37,805 nucleotides of DNA from an uncultured Desulfobulbaceae bacterium (GTDB lineage Bacteria; Desulfobacterota; Desulfobulbia; Desulfobulbales; CALZHT01): NCBI GenBank assembly GCA_945787445.1, contig CALZHT010000048.1, positions 1 to 37,805 on the forward strand. Reading direction: 5' to 3'. The notes under the pieces were generated by a model, which ran no database searches, was not told the origin of the DNA, and was given only the letters and a program-made list of their open reading frames with translations. The translations under genes and the position numbers were made by a program. Within the stretch, counting starts at the first letter, position 1, and every line of letters starts with the position of its first letter. This document shows, in pieces, positions 17,774 through 27,232 of the stretch.

Positions 17774-18277
17774 ATGGCAACCGATGTCCCGCAAGAACGA
17801 ACAATCAGAATAGGCAAGGTTAATGTTGGCCTTCTCGGATTCGATTACGCCCTCAACCTGGTTCTGCAGCAGGAAAACATTTCCGATACAGAGGCCATGC
17901 ATTTCCTCTATGAAACAGTAAAAAAACAAAACTATATCCCGCCGGGATCGGAAGAGCTTTACAAAGAAGCGCTCCGCAACGAATACCTTCGAGCCAAGAA
18001 CCAGAGCGGCAAAACCATGCAGGAACTGACGATCCGCGTCCTCGGCAAGCCCTGTGTGAGCTGCAGCAAGCTTGGCACCATCGCCATTGAAGTCCTACAA
18101 AAAATGAACATCGCCGCGGATGTTGAGAATATCCATGACCCGGATGAAATCTACCGTTTCGGCATTATTAACGCACCGGCCCTTATCATCAATAACCAGG
18201 TGAAATGCGCCGGCCGCCTGCCTTCTGAGTCAGAAGTGGAACAATGGATCAAGGATGCCCTTGACGGAAACGGTTAA
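17774..18277 (+). CDS. Thioredoxin-like redox protein with N-terminal extension
   Basis: 167 residues. The C-terminal ~80 residues are a small thioredoxin/glutaredoxin-like fold with active site C94-V-S-C97 (GKPCVSCSKLG) and the conserved cis-proline region (NAPALIINNQVKCAGRLPS). The N-terminal ~75 residues (starting RTIRIGKVNVGLLGFDYAL) form a separate module I do not recognise in detail. It contains a conserved-looking NYIPPG and no Cys. A thiol-disulfide or metal-thiol role is likely. No signal peptide is seen, so it is probably cytoplasmic. The ATG at 17774 has a weak AGGA upstream inside the palindromic repeat. A hairpin terminator follows at 18328. The flavoprotein at 13361-14278 may be its reductase. 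Confidence 0.85.
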   Translation: MATDVPQERTIRIGKVNVGLLGFDYALNLVLQQENISDTEAMHFLYETVKKQNYIPPGSEELYKEALRNEYLRAKNQSGKTMQELTIRVLGKPCVSCSKLGTIAIEVLQKMNIAADVENIHDPDEIYRFGIINAPALIINNQVKCAGRLPSESEVEQWIKDALDGNG

Positions 18278-18327
18278 ATTTACCAGCGAGACCAAACACT
18301 TCACACCTGATGAGGATACGGGAACTC

Positions 18328-18370
18328 CGGATGGTCGATCAGCTTGGCCATCCGTTGTCTTTTTTCCTTT
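18328..18370 (+). terminator. Rho-independent terminator after the thioredoxin-like gene
   Basis: The stem CGGATGG (18328-18334) / CCATCCG (18348-18354) has a 13-base loop and is followed by ttgtcttttttccttt. It lies about 50 bp past the stop of the preceding gene on the same strand. Confidence 0.65.
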
Positions 18371-18528
18371 GCGCCATACTATTAGTACTCCTTTATTGTA
18401 AAAATCTTTTTAGGCAATACGTGTAATTTATCTTTCACTTTACATATTTTTCTTGTATCTATCCGATTGAGACCTAAAGAAAAACTGAATCGATGCTAAA
18501 AAACATTAACACATGCAAGGGGTGAAAC

Positions 18529-18954
18529 ATGGGACATCACGCCCACAATCCATACGGCGCGGACGACAGAGCGTCCAGAGCCATTGACCGCAAGCGCGAA
18601 AAGGAAAGACAATATATGCTTCATGAAGCCTCAAAAAAGGCTGAAGAACTTTCCTTAAAACTTGTCCAGAAACTCATTGACAAGCACATTATCGAAACCA
18701 CATCGGACAGTGCCATTCGGGAACTGTTCACCAAGCTCCTCAGAAAGATAGCCGACATGGAAGAATTTGACATAAATTTCAAAATCGCCCCCATCCGGAA
18801 CATTACTGCCGATGCTAACTTTATAAGCCTTTATCTCACCCAATATATTACTGAAGATCTGATCGACCATCCCAAAATTCAGGATATTTTCGGCGACGAC
18901 GAAGAAATATACAAAGTTGTGGATTCAGTGATCTCGACGATCAGGCCGCGGTAA
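18529..18954 (+). CDS. Conserved-looking hypothetical protein, His-rich start and helical
   Basis: 141 residues. The start is MGHHAHNPYGADDR, then a strongly basic/acidic helix (DRKREKERQYMLHEASKKAEELSLKL) and a helical body that ends in an acidic patch (FGDDEEIYKVVDSV). There are no Cys residues, membrane segments or signal peptide. The His-rich start could bind metal, but that is only a suggestion. The ATG at 18529 has GGGGTG about 7 bases upstream. It is a single gene after a terminator and is convergent with speA, with only 12 bp between stops. No family recognised. Confidence 0.8.
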   Translation: MGHHAHNPYGADDRASRAIDRKREKERQYMLHEASKKAEELSLKLVQKLIDKHIIETTSDSAIRELFTKLLRKIADMEEFDINFKIAPIRNITADANFISLYLTQYITEDLIDHPKIQDIFGDDEEIYKVVDSVISTIRPR

Positions 18955-18966
18955 TTACCTATTCGA

Positions 18967-20883
18967 CTAATCTAAATCAAGGTACGTATATCCCTTCAGA
19001 GCCTGCTCATATTGATGTAAAAGCCTCATCGCCTCTGTGGGTTTCAGACGGTCTTCCTTGATGGCTTTATCAAACTGGGCCTTCATCCTGCGGCCCAGGT
19101 CATTTTCCGCATACTGTACCAGGCTGAGAACCTTGGCCATGGTGGTTCCCGGAATCGTTTCCTCAATGTAATATCCCGACTCCTCATCCTCTTCCAGAAA
19201 CACATGCGCCTCGTTGACCCTGCCGAACAAGTTGTGCAGATCACCCATTATATCCTGGTACGCGCCGGTTAGGAAAATCCCCAGATAATACGGCTTGTCG
19301 TTCAGGTTGTGGAGTTGGAGGGTATCCACCCCTTCCTCATAGAGATTGATAAACTTGGATACCTTGCCGTCCGAATCGCAGGTGATATCAACTAGAGTCC
19401 CCCGACGGGTGGGTTCCTCATCCAGACGGTGCAGAGGCATGATGGGAAACAATTGCCCGAAGCCCCAGTGATCGAGGAGTGATTGGAACACGCTGAAGTT
19501 ACAGAGGTACTGGTCACTGAACCTGCTTTCCAGTTCCACAATCTCATCCGGAACATACTCAGCGCCGTGGAAATGTTTCAGCACCGCGGCGCTTATCATC
19601 CAAAAAATCTTTTCCACCTCAGCCTTAATGGGAAGATCAATCAATCCAAGGCCGAACCTGGTCTGGGCCTCCTCGTAAATGTGTTGGCCATCATGGTAGG
19701 CTTCCATTGGGTTGTTTGGATTGATGCTGGTATAGGCATCCCATGCCTCCTCGACAAGCTTGTGATCAATTTTCGGCTCGGTTACCAGCATGTTTTCCGG
19801 CATTTTTTTACTATGGCCGAATGTCTCAACCACCAAAACCGAGTGGTGGGCAACTACGGCCCGGCCGCTTTCACTGATAATTATCGGGTGGGGAACAGCT
19901 TCCGCATCACAGACATCCATGATATTATAAACGATATCACGGGCATATTCGTTTAAGGAATAATTGACCGAGGAGTGAAACGTGGTGCGGCTGCCGTCAT
20001 AATCAACGCCAAGACCGCCGCCCACATCCATATATTCCAGTTCATAGCCGCTTTTTCGCAGCTTGGCGTAAAACATGGCCCCTTCCCGGACTGCCTTTTT
20101 AATGGCGAGAATGTCGGAAATCTGGGAGCCGATGTGAAAATGGATGAGCTGGAGGCAATGCCCCATATCCGCCTCATCGAGAAGCTTGGTGGCTTGCAGG
20201 ATCTCATGGGTGCTGAGACCAAATTTTGCGCCCTCTCCTGCGCTGGTCGCCCATTTACCATACCCGCCGGAAACAAGCCGCACCCGAAATCCTAAGATGG
20301 GTGCCACGTTCATATCTTGCGCGAGTTTGATGATGGTCTTGACTTCTTCCACCTTCTCGACGACCAGTATCACTTTTTTGCCGAGTTTCCAGCCAAATAT
20401 GGCGGCCCTGATGAATTGCTCATCCTTGTAACCATTGCAAATAATTAAGCTTTCGTTATCTTCATGAAAGGCCAAAGCCGCATAAAGTTCGGGCTTGGAT
20501 CCGGCCTCCAGGCCAAAATGAAATTCCCTGCCCGCATCAACGATCTCTTCCACAACTTCCCGCAGTTGATTCACTTTGATGGGATAAACGCCCCGGAATG
20601 TGGATTTGTATGTCAATTCTTCTATAGCGCCCTGGAAAGCCTCGTTGATCCGGACAACACGATCACGCAACAAATCCTGGAAACGAATCAGAATCGGAAA
20701 ATGGAGCCCCTGGGCCAGAGCTTCCTCGATCACATCAATTATCGGGATGGCATCCCCTTTCTCTTTGAGCGGGGCAACCGTTACTCTTCCGCGGTCATCA
20801 ATATCAAAATATCGTAAACCCCAGCGGTTGATGCCGTATATTTCCTTGGCCTTGTCAATGGACCAGGATTCTTTTTTCTTCAC
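18967..20883 (-). CDS. speA: Biosynthetic arginine decarboxylase
   Basis: PLP-dependent decarboxylase converting arginine to agmatine, the first step of the agmatine route to putrescine and spermidine. 638 residues, the usual SpeA length. The PLP lysine is K103 in YPIKVNQ. The alanine-racemase-like barrel shows FHIGSQ and DVGGGLGVDYDG, the C-terminal active-site cysteine is in ITCDSDGKV, and the tail carries the typical SpeA extension (GAYQDIMGDLHNLFGRVNEAHV cut by turns). The GTG at 20883 is chosen because AGAGGAGAA lies 7-10 bases upstream and the protein then starts MKKKESWSIDKAKEIYG. The longer ATG frame (20937) has no supporting site. It is monocistronic, divergent from the radical SAM gene. 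Confidence 0.97.
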   Translation of the reverse strand: MKKKESWSIDKAKEIYGINRWGLRYFDIDDRGRVTVAPLKEKGDAIPIIDVIEEALAQGLHFPILIRFQDLLRDRVVRINEAFQGAIEELTYKSTFRGVYPIKVNQLREVVEEIVDAGREFHFGLEAGSKPELYAALAFHEDNESLIICNGYKDEQFIRAAIFGWKLGKKVILVVEKVEEVKTIIKLAQDMNVAPILGFRVRLVSGGYGKWATSAGEGAKFGLSTHEILQATKLLDEADMGHCLQLIHFHIGSQISDILAIKKAVREGAMFYAKLRKSGYELEYMDVGGGLGVDYDGSRTTFHSSVNYSLNEYARDIVYNIMDVCDAEAVPHPIIISESGRAVVAHHSVLVVETFGHSKKMPENMLVTEPKIDHKLVEEAWDAYTSINPNNPMEAYHDGQHIYEEAQTRFGLGLIDLPIKAEVEKIFWMISAAVLKHFHGAEYVPDEIVELESRFSDQYLCNFSVFQSLLDHWGFGQLFPIMPLHRLDEEPTRRGTLVDITCDSDGKVSKFINLYEEGVDTLQLHNLNDKPYYLGIFLTGAYQDIMGDLHNLFGRVNEAHVFLEEDEESGYYIEETIPGTTMAKVLSLVQYAENDLGRRMKAQFDKAIKEDRLKPTEAMRLLHQYEQALKGYTYLDLD

Positions 20884-21195
20884 CGTTCGGTTCTCCTCTT
20901 TGCCAACAAACACTAGACTGGACCAGCATCTTCCCATATTCGTGAGGGGCGTTACAATACTAAATTACCAATGAAATTTAAAGAAAGATTTATATTGTAC
21001 CTGAAAGGTGGAGCAATAGATCAATCATTCAACATAACCAACTGTTTTATTGTACTTGTTGTACCATATCCCTTGCGTCAACATCGGAGTAGTTCCGGCA
21101 GGTCACTAGCATAGTTGGTTTTATTTATCTCCAAAATGGGCTATATAAGCAAAGTTTATAATGGTATTCAATTACACTGCCCATAGCATATAGAG
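20884..21195. other. Divergent promoter region of speA and the radical SAM gene
   Basis: 312 bp, AT-rich. An 8-bp inverted repeat aaccaact (21036-21043) / agttggtt (21113-21120) could be an operator but is weak. No confident promoter boxes were assigned and no riboswitch was recognised. Confidence 0.35.
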
Positions 21196-22491
21196 ATGAA
21201 ACCGGATCCACATCCCCCTGGCAGGCCCTGTCTTGTCTATGCCAACAAACACGGAGAAATTAAGGATTTCCCCGGCCTTGACATGGCGGGACGTAGCGGC
21301 ACGCGGTATTTCAGACCAGAGACGGAAGACCTGATTCCTTTACCTGAGGGCAGCGAACTATTTATCCTGCCGGACCGTTTCCCAATAGGGATTGACCAGA
21401 CCGGCAAAAAACCAATAGTACTTGATCAGAGCCCTGATGATCCGGAAGAATCCATTCAGGCGGTTGCCGCATTCATGGCCCCTGCCTATACTGCTATTTA
21501 TTCGGCGGCTTGCCAGGAAAGCGGCCCGGAATTGCCGCCTTTACCGCTTTTCGCCTATACCGCAGTCGGCTGGTACCGCGGCAGATTTTGGGTGAGCGGT
21601 TTCCGCAGCGATCCTGATATCAGGCAGGATTTACGAGGATTCAATCTCGAAAAAATCCAAAACCGCACCCAAAAATCCCTTCTTGCCAACAAAAGGAATC
21701 GTCTCATCCAACACCTTGGCAAATGCTGTCTCACTTACGGCTGCCCGGCAGCGAGGAACTATTTTCTCGGCAGATATGAAGCGCCGTTGCCGACGTCACC
21801 AGCCTGTAATGCTGATTGTGTCGGTTGCATTTCCCTGCAGACGTCAGGATGCTGCCCGGCAACCCAGGACAGGATATCATTTGTCCCCACCGCGCGAGAG
21901 ATCGCCGAGGTAGCGGTCCCACATCTCAAAAACACCCGAAAAGGGATTGTAAGTTTCGGTCAGGGGTGCGAAGGTGAACCCTTGCTCCAGGCAAAAACCA
22001 TTGAAAAAGCGATTCATCTGATCCGCAGGCAGACGGAGAAAGGCACTATCAATCTTAATACGAATGCCAGCCTGCCCACTGTTGTAGACCAGCTTTCCAA
22101 GGCAGGCCTGGACAGTATTCGTGTGAGCATGAACAGTGCCCGTAAAGAATACCACCGCAGATATTACCGGCCTAGAGGTTTCAGCCTCGACAATGTACTG
22201 GAGACCATTTCTGTTATGAAGTCTGACCACAAGTTTGTTTCGCTTAATTATTTCATTCTGCCCGGATTCACCGATGATCCTGATGAATTTGAAGCGTTCT
22301 GCACCATCATTGAGCAGCGCCGGCCGGACCTCATCCAGCTTCGCAACCTCAATATGGATCCGGACTGGTATTGTGAAACCGTAGGTCACCGACCGGATAA
22401 AAATCCCCTGGGTATGCGGATCTGGCTCTCCCAGCTCAAAAAACTCTTTCCGTTCCTTAAGTTCGGTTATTTCAATCCGCCATTACGTTAA
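21196..22491 (+). CDS. Radical SAM protein of unknown function
   Basis: 431 residues. The cluster motif is C204-x3-C208-x2-C211 (CNADCVGC), followed by another Cys group (CCPAT). SAM-binding features include GQGCEGEPLLQ and NTNAS. The first ~190 residues form an extra N-terminal domain with CCLTYGCP just before the core. The C-terminal part (LNYFILPGFTDDPDE) resembles the barrel end of MoaA/PqqE-like proteins. The overall layout is not that of a named enzyme I can identify. It stands alone and starts without a strong ribosome-binding site, so no substrate can be inferred from neighbours. Confidence 0.85.
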   Translation: MKPDPHPPGRPCLVYANKHGEIKDFPGLDMAGRSGTRYFRPETEDLIPLPEGSELFILPDRFPIGIDQTGKKPIVLDQSPDDPEESIQAVAAFMAPAYTAIYSAACQESGPELPPLPLFAYTAVGWYRGRFWVSGFRSDPDIRQDLRGFNLEKIQNRTQKSLLANKRNRLIQHLGKCCLTYGCPAARNYFLGRYEAPLPTSPACNADCVGCISLQTSGCCPATQDRISFVPTAREIAEVAVPHLKNTRKGIVSFGQGCEGEPLLQAKTIEKAIHLIRRQTEKGTINLNTNASLPTVVDQLSKAGLDSIRVSMNSARKEYHRRYYRPRGFSLDNVLETISVMKSDHKFVSLNYFILPGFTDDPDEFEAFCTIIEQRRPDLIQLRNLNMDPDWYCETVGHRPDKNPLGMRIWLSQLKKLFPFLKFGYFNPPLR

Positions 22492-22703
22492 ATCATATCA
22501 ACACCATCCACATATCGACTTGCGCATAGAAAAAAACACGCACAAACCTCTGGCCCATCTCTGCTTTTTGCCGTAATTTCGTTATTTTACCCTTGCCTTT
22601 TCACTCCGTCTGCCAGTAAAATAGTATAATATTTTCTTTTTTCCTATCAGCGACAACCTATACATTCAAACCAATCGAGTCGTATCATCGAGGAGAAGGC
22701 TAA

Positions 22704-24239
22704 ATGAAATATACCAACCACTTGTATACTAAAATACTGGGTTTGATATTTTTTATGGGCATTATATTTGCCGCCCCTGATTCGTTTGCTTTGGACACCT
22801 TCATGGTCGGACCGAGAGCTACAGGCATGGCCGGAGCCAATGTCGCTTCAGTGTGTGACACCACAGCACAGTATTACAATCCTGCAGCCTTTGGTTTTTT
22901 TGATCGCAAGCATAAAGATGAAGATAAAAAAACAAAGCATGATAACAATAACATGGGTCGTAAAAAATGGGGTGTGGACATAAACACAAGTGCCGGCATG
23001 CGGCTCCATAATGAGTTCGGTGAATTTATCGATGAACTCGCTGACATTGATCACACCCTTCTCAGCCAAAACGGTATCCAAAATGACTCTGACTTAAGAA
23101 ATTTACTTAAGCTTACCGATGCCCTGCAAGGATTGGACGAACCCGGCAATGCCGTGTCGGTCGATGCCAATGCCGGCCTCGGTGTGCGGGTCATGCATTA
23201 CGGCATCGGGATAAGGGGATACGCCCAGGCTGCGGGAGCAGTGCCCAATGTCGATACCACGAATCTCGGCCTCAATGTGGCCACCGATTTTACAACCGAT
23301 GTAAACAGTACCCTGCCCACTTTTAATCCTGTTGCCTATACACCTCAAGTTTTCTCACCAACCCAAATCCAGCAATTGCGAACCTCTATGGGCGACCCAG
23401 CCGGCACTGATCCTGCCACAGAAGCAGCGGCCTTCAGGCTTGACTTTATGGCCAACCAAGAGGGTATCACCTCCGACGATGCGCAAGGGACTGTAGACCT
23501 GCTTGCCAATGTTGCCGGTCAGAGCGGCTCCTCTTCCCTGGAGTCCAACACCACAACCGTTGTTCTTAACGGGATCGGCATTGTCGAAATCCCCTTTACC
23601 TTTGGATATGCCATCAACGATTGGATCGCTGTTGGGACCAACATCAAAATCATGAAAGGGCGGGTCTATGGCAACCAAGTGCTGGTCTTTGATGACGATT
23701 CAGGAGATATCATCAAAGAAACCGATGAATTTTATCAAGAAACCACAACATTCGGTTTCGATCTCGGCATAATGGCCCGTTTAAAAAAATTCCAGTTCGG
23801 ACTCATGGGGCGCAATCTTAACTCCCCTAAATTTGATGGCCCAACCGTAACAGTGAACAGCGTCAATAGAAAATTCGACGATGTCACTGTTAATCCGCAA
23901 GTCACAGCTGGGGTGGCTTTCATTCCCATTGAAACCCTTACTCTTGAGGCAGACATAGATCTGACTCAAAATGAGACAATGTTCGCCAGCTACGACACCC
24001 AAAACCTTGCCTTTGGCATAGAATGGGATGCCTTCAGGTTTTTGGCATTACGAGGCGGCGCCTATAAAAATCTTGCCGAAAATGATATTGACTGGGTGTA
24101 TACTGCCGGACTCGGCCTGAACTTCTGGGCTATGCGGCTCGATGTCGCAGGTGCCATGGCTGGAGAAAAAGACCAGTTCGATGATGAGGATTTGCCCAAA
24201 GAGACTCGGGTAAGCGCCCAATTGAGCGTTGATTTTTGA
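22704..24239 (+). CDS. Outer-membrane beta-barrel protein, TraF/OMPP1-like
   Basis: 511 residues. It has a signal peptide (~1-29, FAAPDSFA|LDTF) and an N-terminal motif PRATGMAGANVASVCDTTAQYYNPAAFG typical of the FadL/OMPP1 and TraF-like (PF13729) porin group (the motif is longer than shown in any single run). The C-terminus ends in alternating strands and a terminal Phe (SAQLSVDF), the signature for BAM-dependent barrel assembly. The middle has Ala/Thr/Asp-rich loops. Despite the TraF name of the Pfam family, nothing conjugative is nearby. Likely role: outer-membrane channel for hydrophobic or small solutes. GAGGAGAAGG lies just upstream of the ATG at 22704. Palindromic repeat family 1 copy C follows. 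Confidence 0.88.
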   Translation: MKYTNHLYTKILGLIFFMGIIFAAPDSFALDTFMVGPRATGMAGANVASVCDTTAQYYNPAAFGFFDRKHKDEDKKTKHDNNNMGRKKWGVDINTSAGMRLHNEFGEFIDELADIDHTLLSQNGIQNDSDLRNLLKLTDALQGLDEPGNAVSVDANAGLGVRVMHYGIGIRGYAQAAGAVPNVDTTNLGLNVATDFTTDVNSTLPTFNPVAYTPQVFSPTQIQQLRTSMGDPAGTDPATEAAAFRLDFMANQEGITSDDAQGTVDLLANVAGQSGSSSLESNTTTVVLNGIGIVEIPFTFGYAINDWIAVGTNIKIMKGRVYGNQVLVFDDDSGDIIKETDEFYQETTTFGFDLGIMARLKKFQFGLMGRNLNSPKFDGPTVTVNSVNRKFDDVTVNPQVTAGVAFIPIETLTLEADIDLTQNETMFASYDTQNLAFGIEWDAFRFLALRGGAYKNLAENDIDWVYTAGLGLNFWAMRLDVAGAMAGEKDQFDDEDLPKETRVSAQLSVDF

Positions 24240-24247
24240 TGTATTTC

Positions 24248-24417
24248 CCTGATTACCACTAAAATTTGGCTGATTTTTTTGTGCTTTAGAACTCCTTGTC
24301 ATTTCGAGCACAGCGAGAAATCTTATTGCCCCAGGAAAAGATTTCTCACGTTCGTTCGAAATGACAGACAGATCAAAAGTCATCAGGTTATGATTCTTAA
24401 CATTAAGGTAGCTGAGA
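24248..24417. repeat. Dispersed palindromic repeat family 1, copy C
   Basis: The 70-bp core is at 24297-24366, nearly identical to copy A and to the reverse complement of copy B. Flanks cctgattaccact and aggtagctgaga are shared. It fills the gap between the convergent outer-membrane protein gene and sensor kinase gene, and probably acts as a bidirectional terminator. Confidence 0.87.
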
Positions 24418-24424
24418 TATGACG

Positions 24425-26284
24425 TCAAACGGATTCATTCTCCACATCGCCCACCGGCAAAAGCACGGTTACCTTGGTGTATTCCCCTTCCTTGCTTTCC
24501 AAAAGGAGTTTGCCGTCATGGTCGGCAATAATGCCATGGCTGATAGCCAAGCCAAGGCCGGTGCCGGTACCTGCCGGCTTTGTTGAAAAAAACGGATTCA
24601 TTATCTTATCAATAATGCTTGCCGGTATACCGGTTCCCTGGTCATGGAAATCAAAAGTAATAAAAGGCCGACCATCAATGCTTTCCTGCCGGGCCGTCAC
24701 CATAAGAATCTTGTCAGGACTGACACCATCGAATTTCTTGTTGAGGGCATACCGCGCGTTGTTGAGGATATTTAGAAACACTTGCTGGATCTGCTGGGAC
24801 TGGGCCAAAATCGGCGGCAATTCCGCCGGTATATCAAGCCTTAGGTCAATACCTTCTTTTTTGATTTGCGTTTCTGCCAAGGCAAGAGTGTCAACCAAAA
24901 TATCCTTCACCGTCACCAGATCTTTATCCGTATCACTTTCACGGGCAAAGGAAAGGAGGCTGCTGACAATGGTTGATACCCTGTCACCCTCCTTGATTAT
25001 GCGCTGAGGAATCTCATCGGTAATCGTTCCGCCACTCTCGATTTCATCAATTAAAAGCTGGGAAAAGTTGATAATGCCATTTATGGGATTATTGATCTCA
25101 TGGGCAACACCGGCGGCAAGTTCACCGAGAGAAGCGAGGTGTCCGGCACGAACCGCCTCTTCCTGGAGGGTGATATCCTGGGCAACACATACTATTCCCT
25201 CGATCTCACCCGTATCATTGTGCATCACCGAGCTTGAAAAAAGAACGCGAATTTCCCGGCCGTCACTGGCAAGAAACGTTGTTTTCAAATTGCTGGTGAA
25301 TCCACTTCTGATCAATTTGTCGAGCCCGATTTCGGTAAAAAAACCTGCGGCAAAAAGGGTGGATACCGGATTACCGATCAAATCCTCTTCCCGATAACCA
25401 AGCAGATCACACGTTGCCCGGTTGACCGTCTTTATTTTTGAATCAGGCCCCACTACCACCAAAGAGTTGGTCATGGACCGGATTATATTATCGGCATAGG
25501 TCTTGGCAGCCAGAATCTCGTTTTGTGATTTCTTAACCCTTTCCGCCATGGTATTGAATGCATTAGCCAACTGGCCGATTTCATCATCCGATTCCACCTT
25601 AACCCTTACGGCCAGATCACCTTCCGCCACCCTCTTGGTCCCTTCAACCAAATGTTTAATCGGTTTTTCCAACGCCCTGGCCATGAAAACGGCAACAACA
25701 ACCGTGGCGATCACGGCAAGCAATAGGACCGCAGCGAGCAATTTTTGTGACAAATACGATATTTTTAATATGCCATGGTTTTTTTCGGCAATGCGGTTGC
25801 TAATATAGGATGCAGCGCCTCGCCCCATTTCGGCGATATCTTCTACGGTCTGAATAACTATTTCTTCCATCTCCTTGGCGGATGCCCCGCCTCTATACCC
25901 TTCCCGCACTTCCGACTCAAAGGCATAGATTGCATGGCGCAGTTTTTTGGCGGTATCGGAAATTTCAGCGATGGTGGCAAGCTCTTCTTCATCGTTTGTG
26001 ATTTTCTTAATGGAATCAATTTCTCTGATCAGTCTGTTAATCAGGAGATCTACGGGCGCGACCACTTCGCTTCTGCCTAACCTGTAGTCATATAGACTGT
26101 CTTTGGCATCCGAGACAATTTCAGCGATGTCGTACCATTTCCGTAATTTCACCTGATCAGAAGTAATGATGCTGGAAAGCTGCCTGGAGCTTCGGGACAT
26201 GATATCGAACGCAAAAACACTCTCCAGAAATATGATGGCCAACAGAATGAACAGACCGGTATTTCTTATTGCGCGATAGGACAT
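24425..26284 (-). CDS. Membrane histidine kinase: sensor-HAMP-PAS-HisKA-HATPase
   Basis: 619 residues from the ATG at 26284. A TTG frame 4 codons longer is possible; neither has a strong ribosome-binding site. It has a membrane segment at ~8-25, a helical periplasmic region of ~150 residues, a second membrane segment at ~175-195, HAMP (~196-250), and PAS (~265-370, with SLVVVGPDSKIKTVNRATCDLLGY, partly shown). HisKA has H395 (GVAHEINNPINGI) and the ATPase has DQGTGIP and [14 protein letters not shown]. There is no receiver domain, so it needs an external response regulator; none is adjacent. It is the last gene of the minus-strand sensory cluster, 33 bp after the second PhnD-like gene, an arrangement that mirrors the [PhnD + kinase] pair upstream. 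Confidence 0.92.
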   Translation of the reverse strand: MSYRAIRNTGLFILLAIIFLESVFAFDIMSRSSRQLSSIITSDQVKLRKWYDIAEIVSDAKDSLYDYRLGRSEVVAPVDLLINRLIREIDSIKKITNDEEELATIAEISDTAKKLRHAIYAFESEVREGYRGGASAKEMEEIVIQTVEDIAEMGRGAASYISNRIAEKNHGILKISYLSQKLLAAVLLLAVIATVVVAVFMARALEKPIKHLVEGTKRVAEGDLAVRVKVESDDEIGQLANAFNTMAERVKKSQNEILAAKTYADNIIRSMTNSLVVVGPDSKIKTVNRATCDLLGYREEDLIGNPVSTLFAAGFFTEIGLDKLIRSGFTSNLKTTFLASDGREIRVLFSSSVMHNDTGEIEGIVCVAQDITLQEEAVRAGHLASLGELAAGVAHEINNPINGIINFSQLLIDEIESGGTITDEIPQRIIKEGDRVSTIVSSLLSFARESDTDKDLVTVKDILVDTLALAETQIKKEGIDLRLDIPAELPPILAQSQQIQQVFLNILNNARYALNKKFDGVSPDKILMVTARQESIDGRPFITFDFHDQGTGIPASIIDKIMNPFFSTKPAGTGTGLGLAISHGIIADHDGKLLLESKEGEYTKVTVLLPVGDVENESV

Positions 26285-26317
26285 AAGGGTAAACAATTAC
26301 GAGGGAAGAATATAGCG

Positions 26318-27232
26318 TTAATAAGGATAGCTCTTTAAATCAATATTGAGGTCTTTCACCATTTTGTAAAGGGAATCGTAATCCTCATCTTTTGTTGCAA
26401 TAAATTTCCGGGCGCCAAACTGCTTGAGCACCTGTCTGCCCTCTTTGGTGGCATCAAGATTTAACAGGAGATCACGCAGGTGAAGCTTCAATGTCGGGTC
26501 CAGATCCTTTCTGACGGCAAGGCCATTGGATGGCACCTGGGGAGATTCCGCCAGGACCGCCATCTTGTGCTTAAAATCCGGATACTCTTTTGCCAAGGCG
26601 TTAAAGATATGATTTTTCCCGCCGCCGACATCCGCCTCCCCTATATAAACGGCCCAGGCCGATGCATCATGGCTGCCGGCGTAATAAATATCCGAAAAAA
26701 AACCATCCAAATTTGTAATACCGTGATTCTTGAAATAAGCGAGCTGGAACACATAACCCGCTGTTGTTGCCTTATCGACCAGGACCAGGCATTTGTTGCG
26801 CATGTCCTTAACAGACTGGATGGCGCTGTCTTTTCTGACAAAAATATAGCCGCTGTAAGTGGAACTGCCGTCCGGCCAGACAGGACGGGCAACAGGCTCG
26901 ACATGTGCCTTGGCATTGGTAAGAACATAGCTGAAGCTGCCAAAGAATCCCATATCCGCCGAACCCTCGGTAAAGGCATCGCTTATTTTCCCGTAACTCG
27001 ACATGATGTCTATCTTGATAGCGGTGTTGAGATTTTTGGACAGATATTCAGTAATATACCTGTATCTTCTTTTTTGCTCGAAAACGTTCTTTTCCGGAAC
27101 CAGGGCCAGATGCAACTCTTGTGCGCCTGCAGAGGTTTTGTCATATTGCCGGGCAAGGCTATCTGAACATGGGATAAGGGAACTGCTGAAGACAAAGAAA
27201 AGTATCGATAATGTGCCGAATAACCGGATCAT
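26318..27232 (-). CDS. PhnD-like periplasmic substrate-binding protein (sensory, copy 1)
   Basis: 304 residues with a signal peptide (cleavage after ~28, SLARQ). The PhnD/phosphonate-binding family is recognised by LHLALVPEKNVFEQ, STYSGYIFVRKDS, VDKATTAGYVF and AGSHDA. No ABC transporter permease or ATPase is nearby. Instead the gene overlaps the upstream heme-domain gene by 3 bp (ATGA type) and is followed 33 bp later by a histidine kinase. By analogy with AioX, a PhnD-family arsenite-binding protein that works with the kinase AioS, it is probably a ligand-binding co-sensor. The ligand cannot be told from sequence; phosphonate, phosphite or another oxyanion are all possible. Confidence 0.9.
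   Translation of the reverse strand: MIRLFGTLSILFFVFSSSLIPCSDSLARQYDKTSAGAQELHLALVPEKNVFEQKRRYRYITEYLSKNLNTAIKIDIMSSYGKISDAFTEGSADMGFFGSFSYVLTNAKAHVEPVARPVWPDGSSTYSGYIFVRKDSAIQSVKDMRNKCLVLVDKATTAGYVFQLAYFKNHGITNLDGFFSDIYYAGSHDASAWAVYIGEADVGGGKNHIFNALAKEYPDFKHKMAVLAESPQVPSNGLAVRKDLDPTLKLHLRDLLLNLDATKEGRQVLKQFGARKFIATKDEDYDSLYKMVKDLNIDLKSYPY

Noticed and set aside
22704-24239. Conjugation gene (TraF)
   Set aside because: Only the Pfam family name suggests this; the protein is a predicted outer-membrane barrel with no conjugation neighbours.
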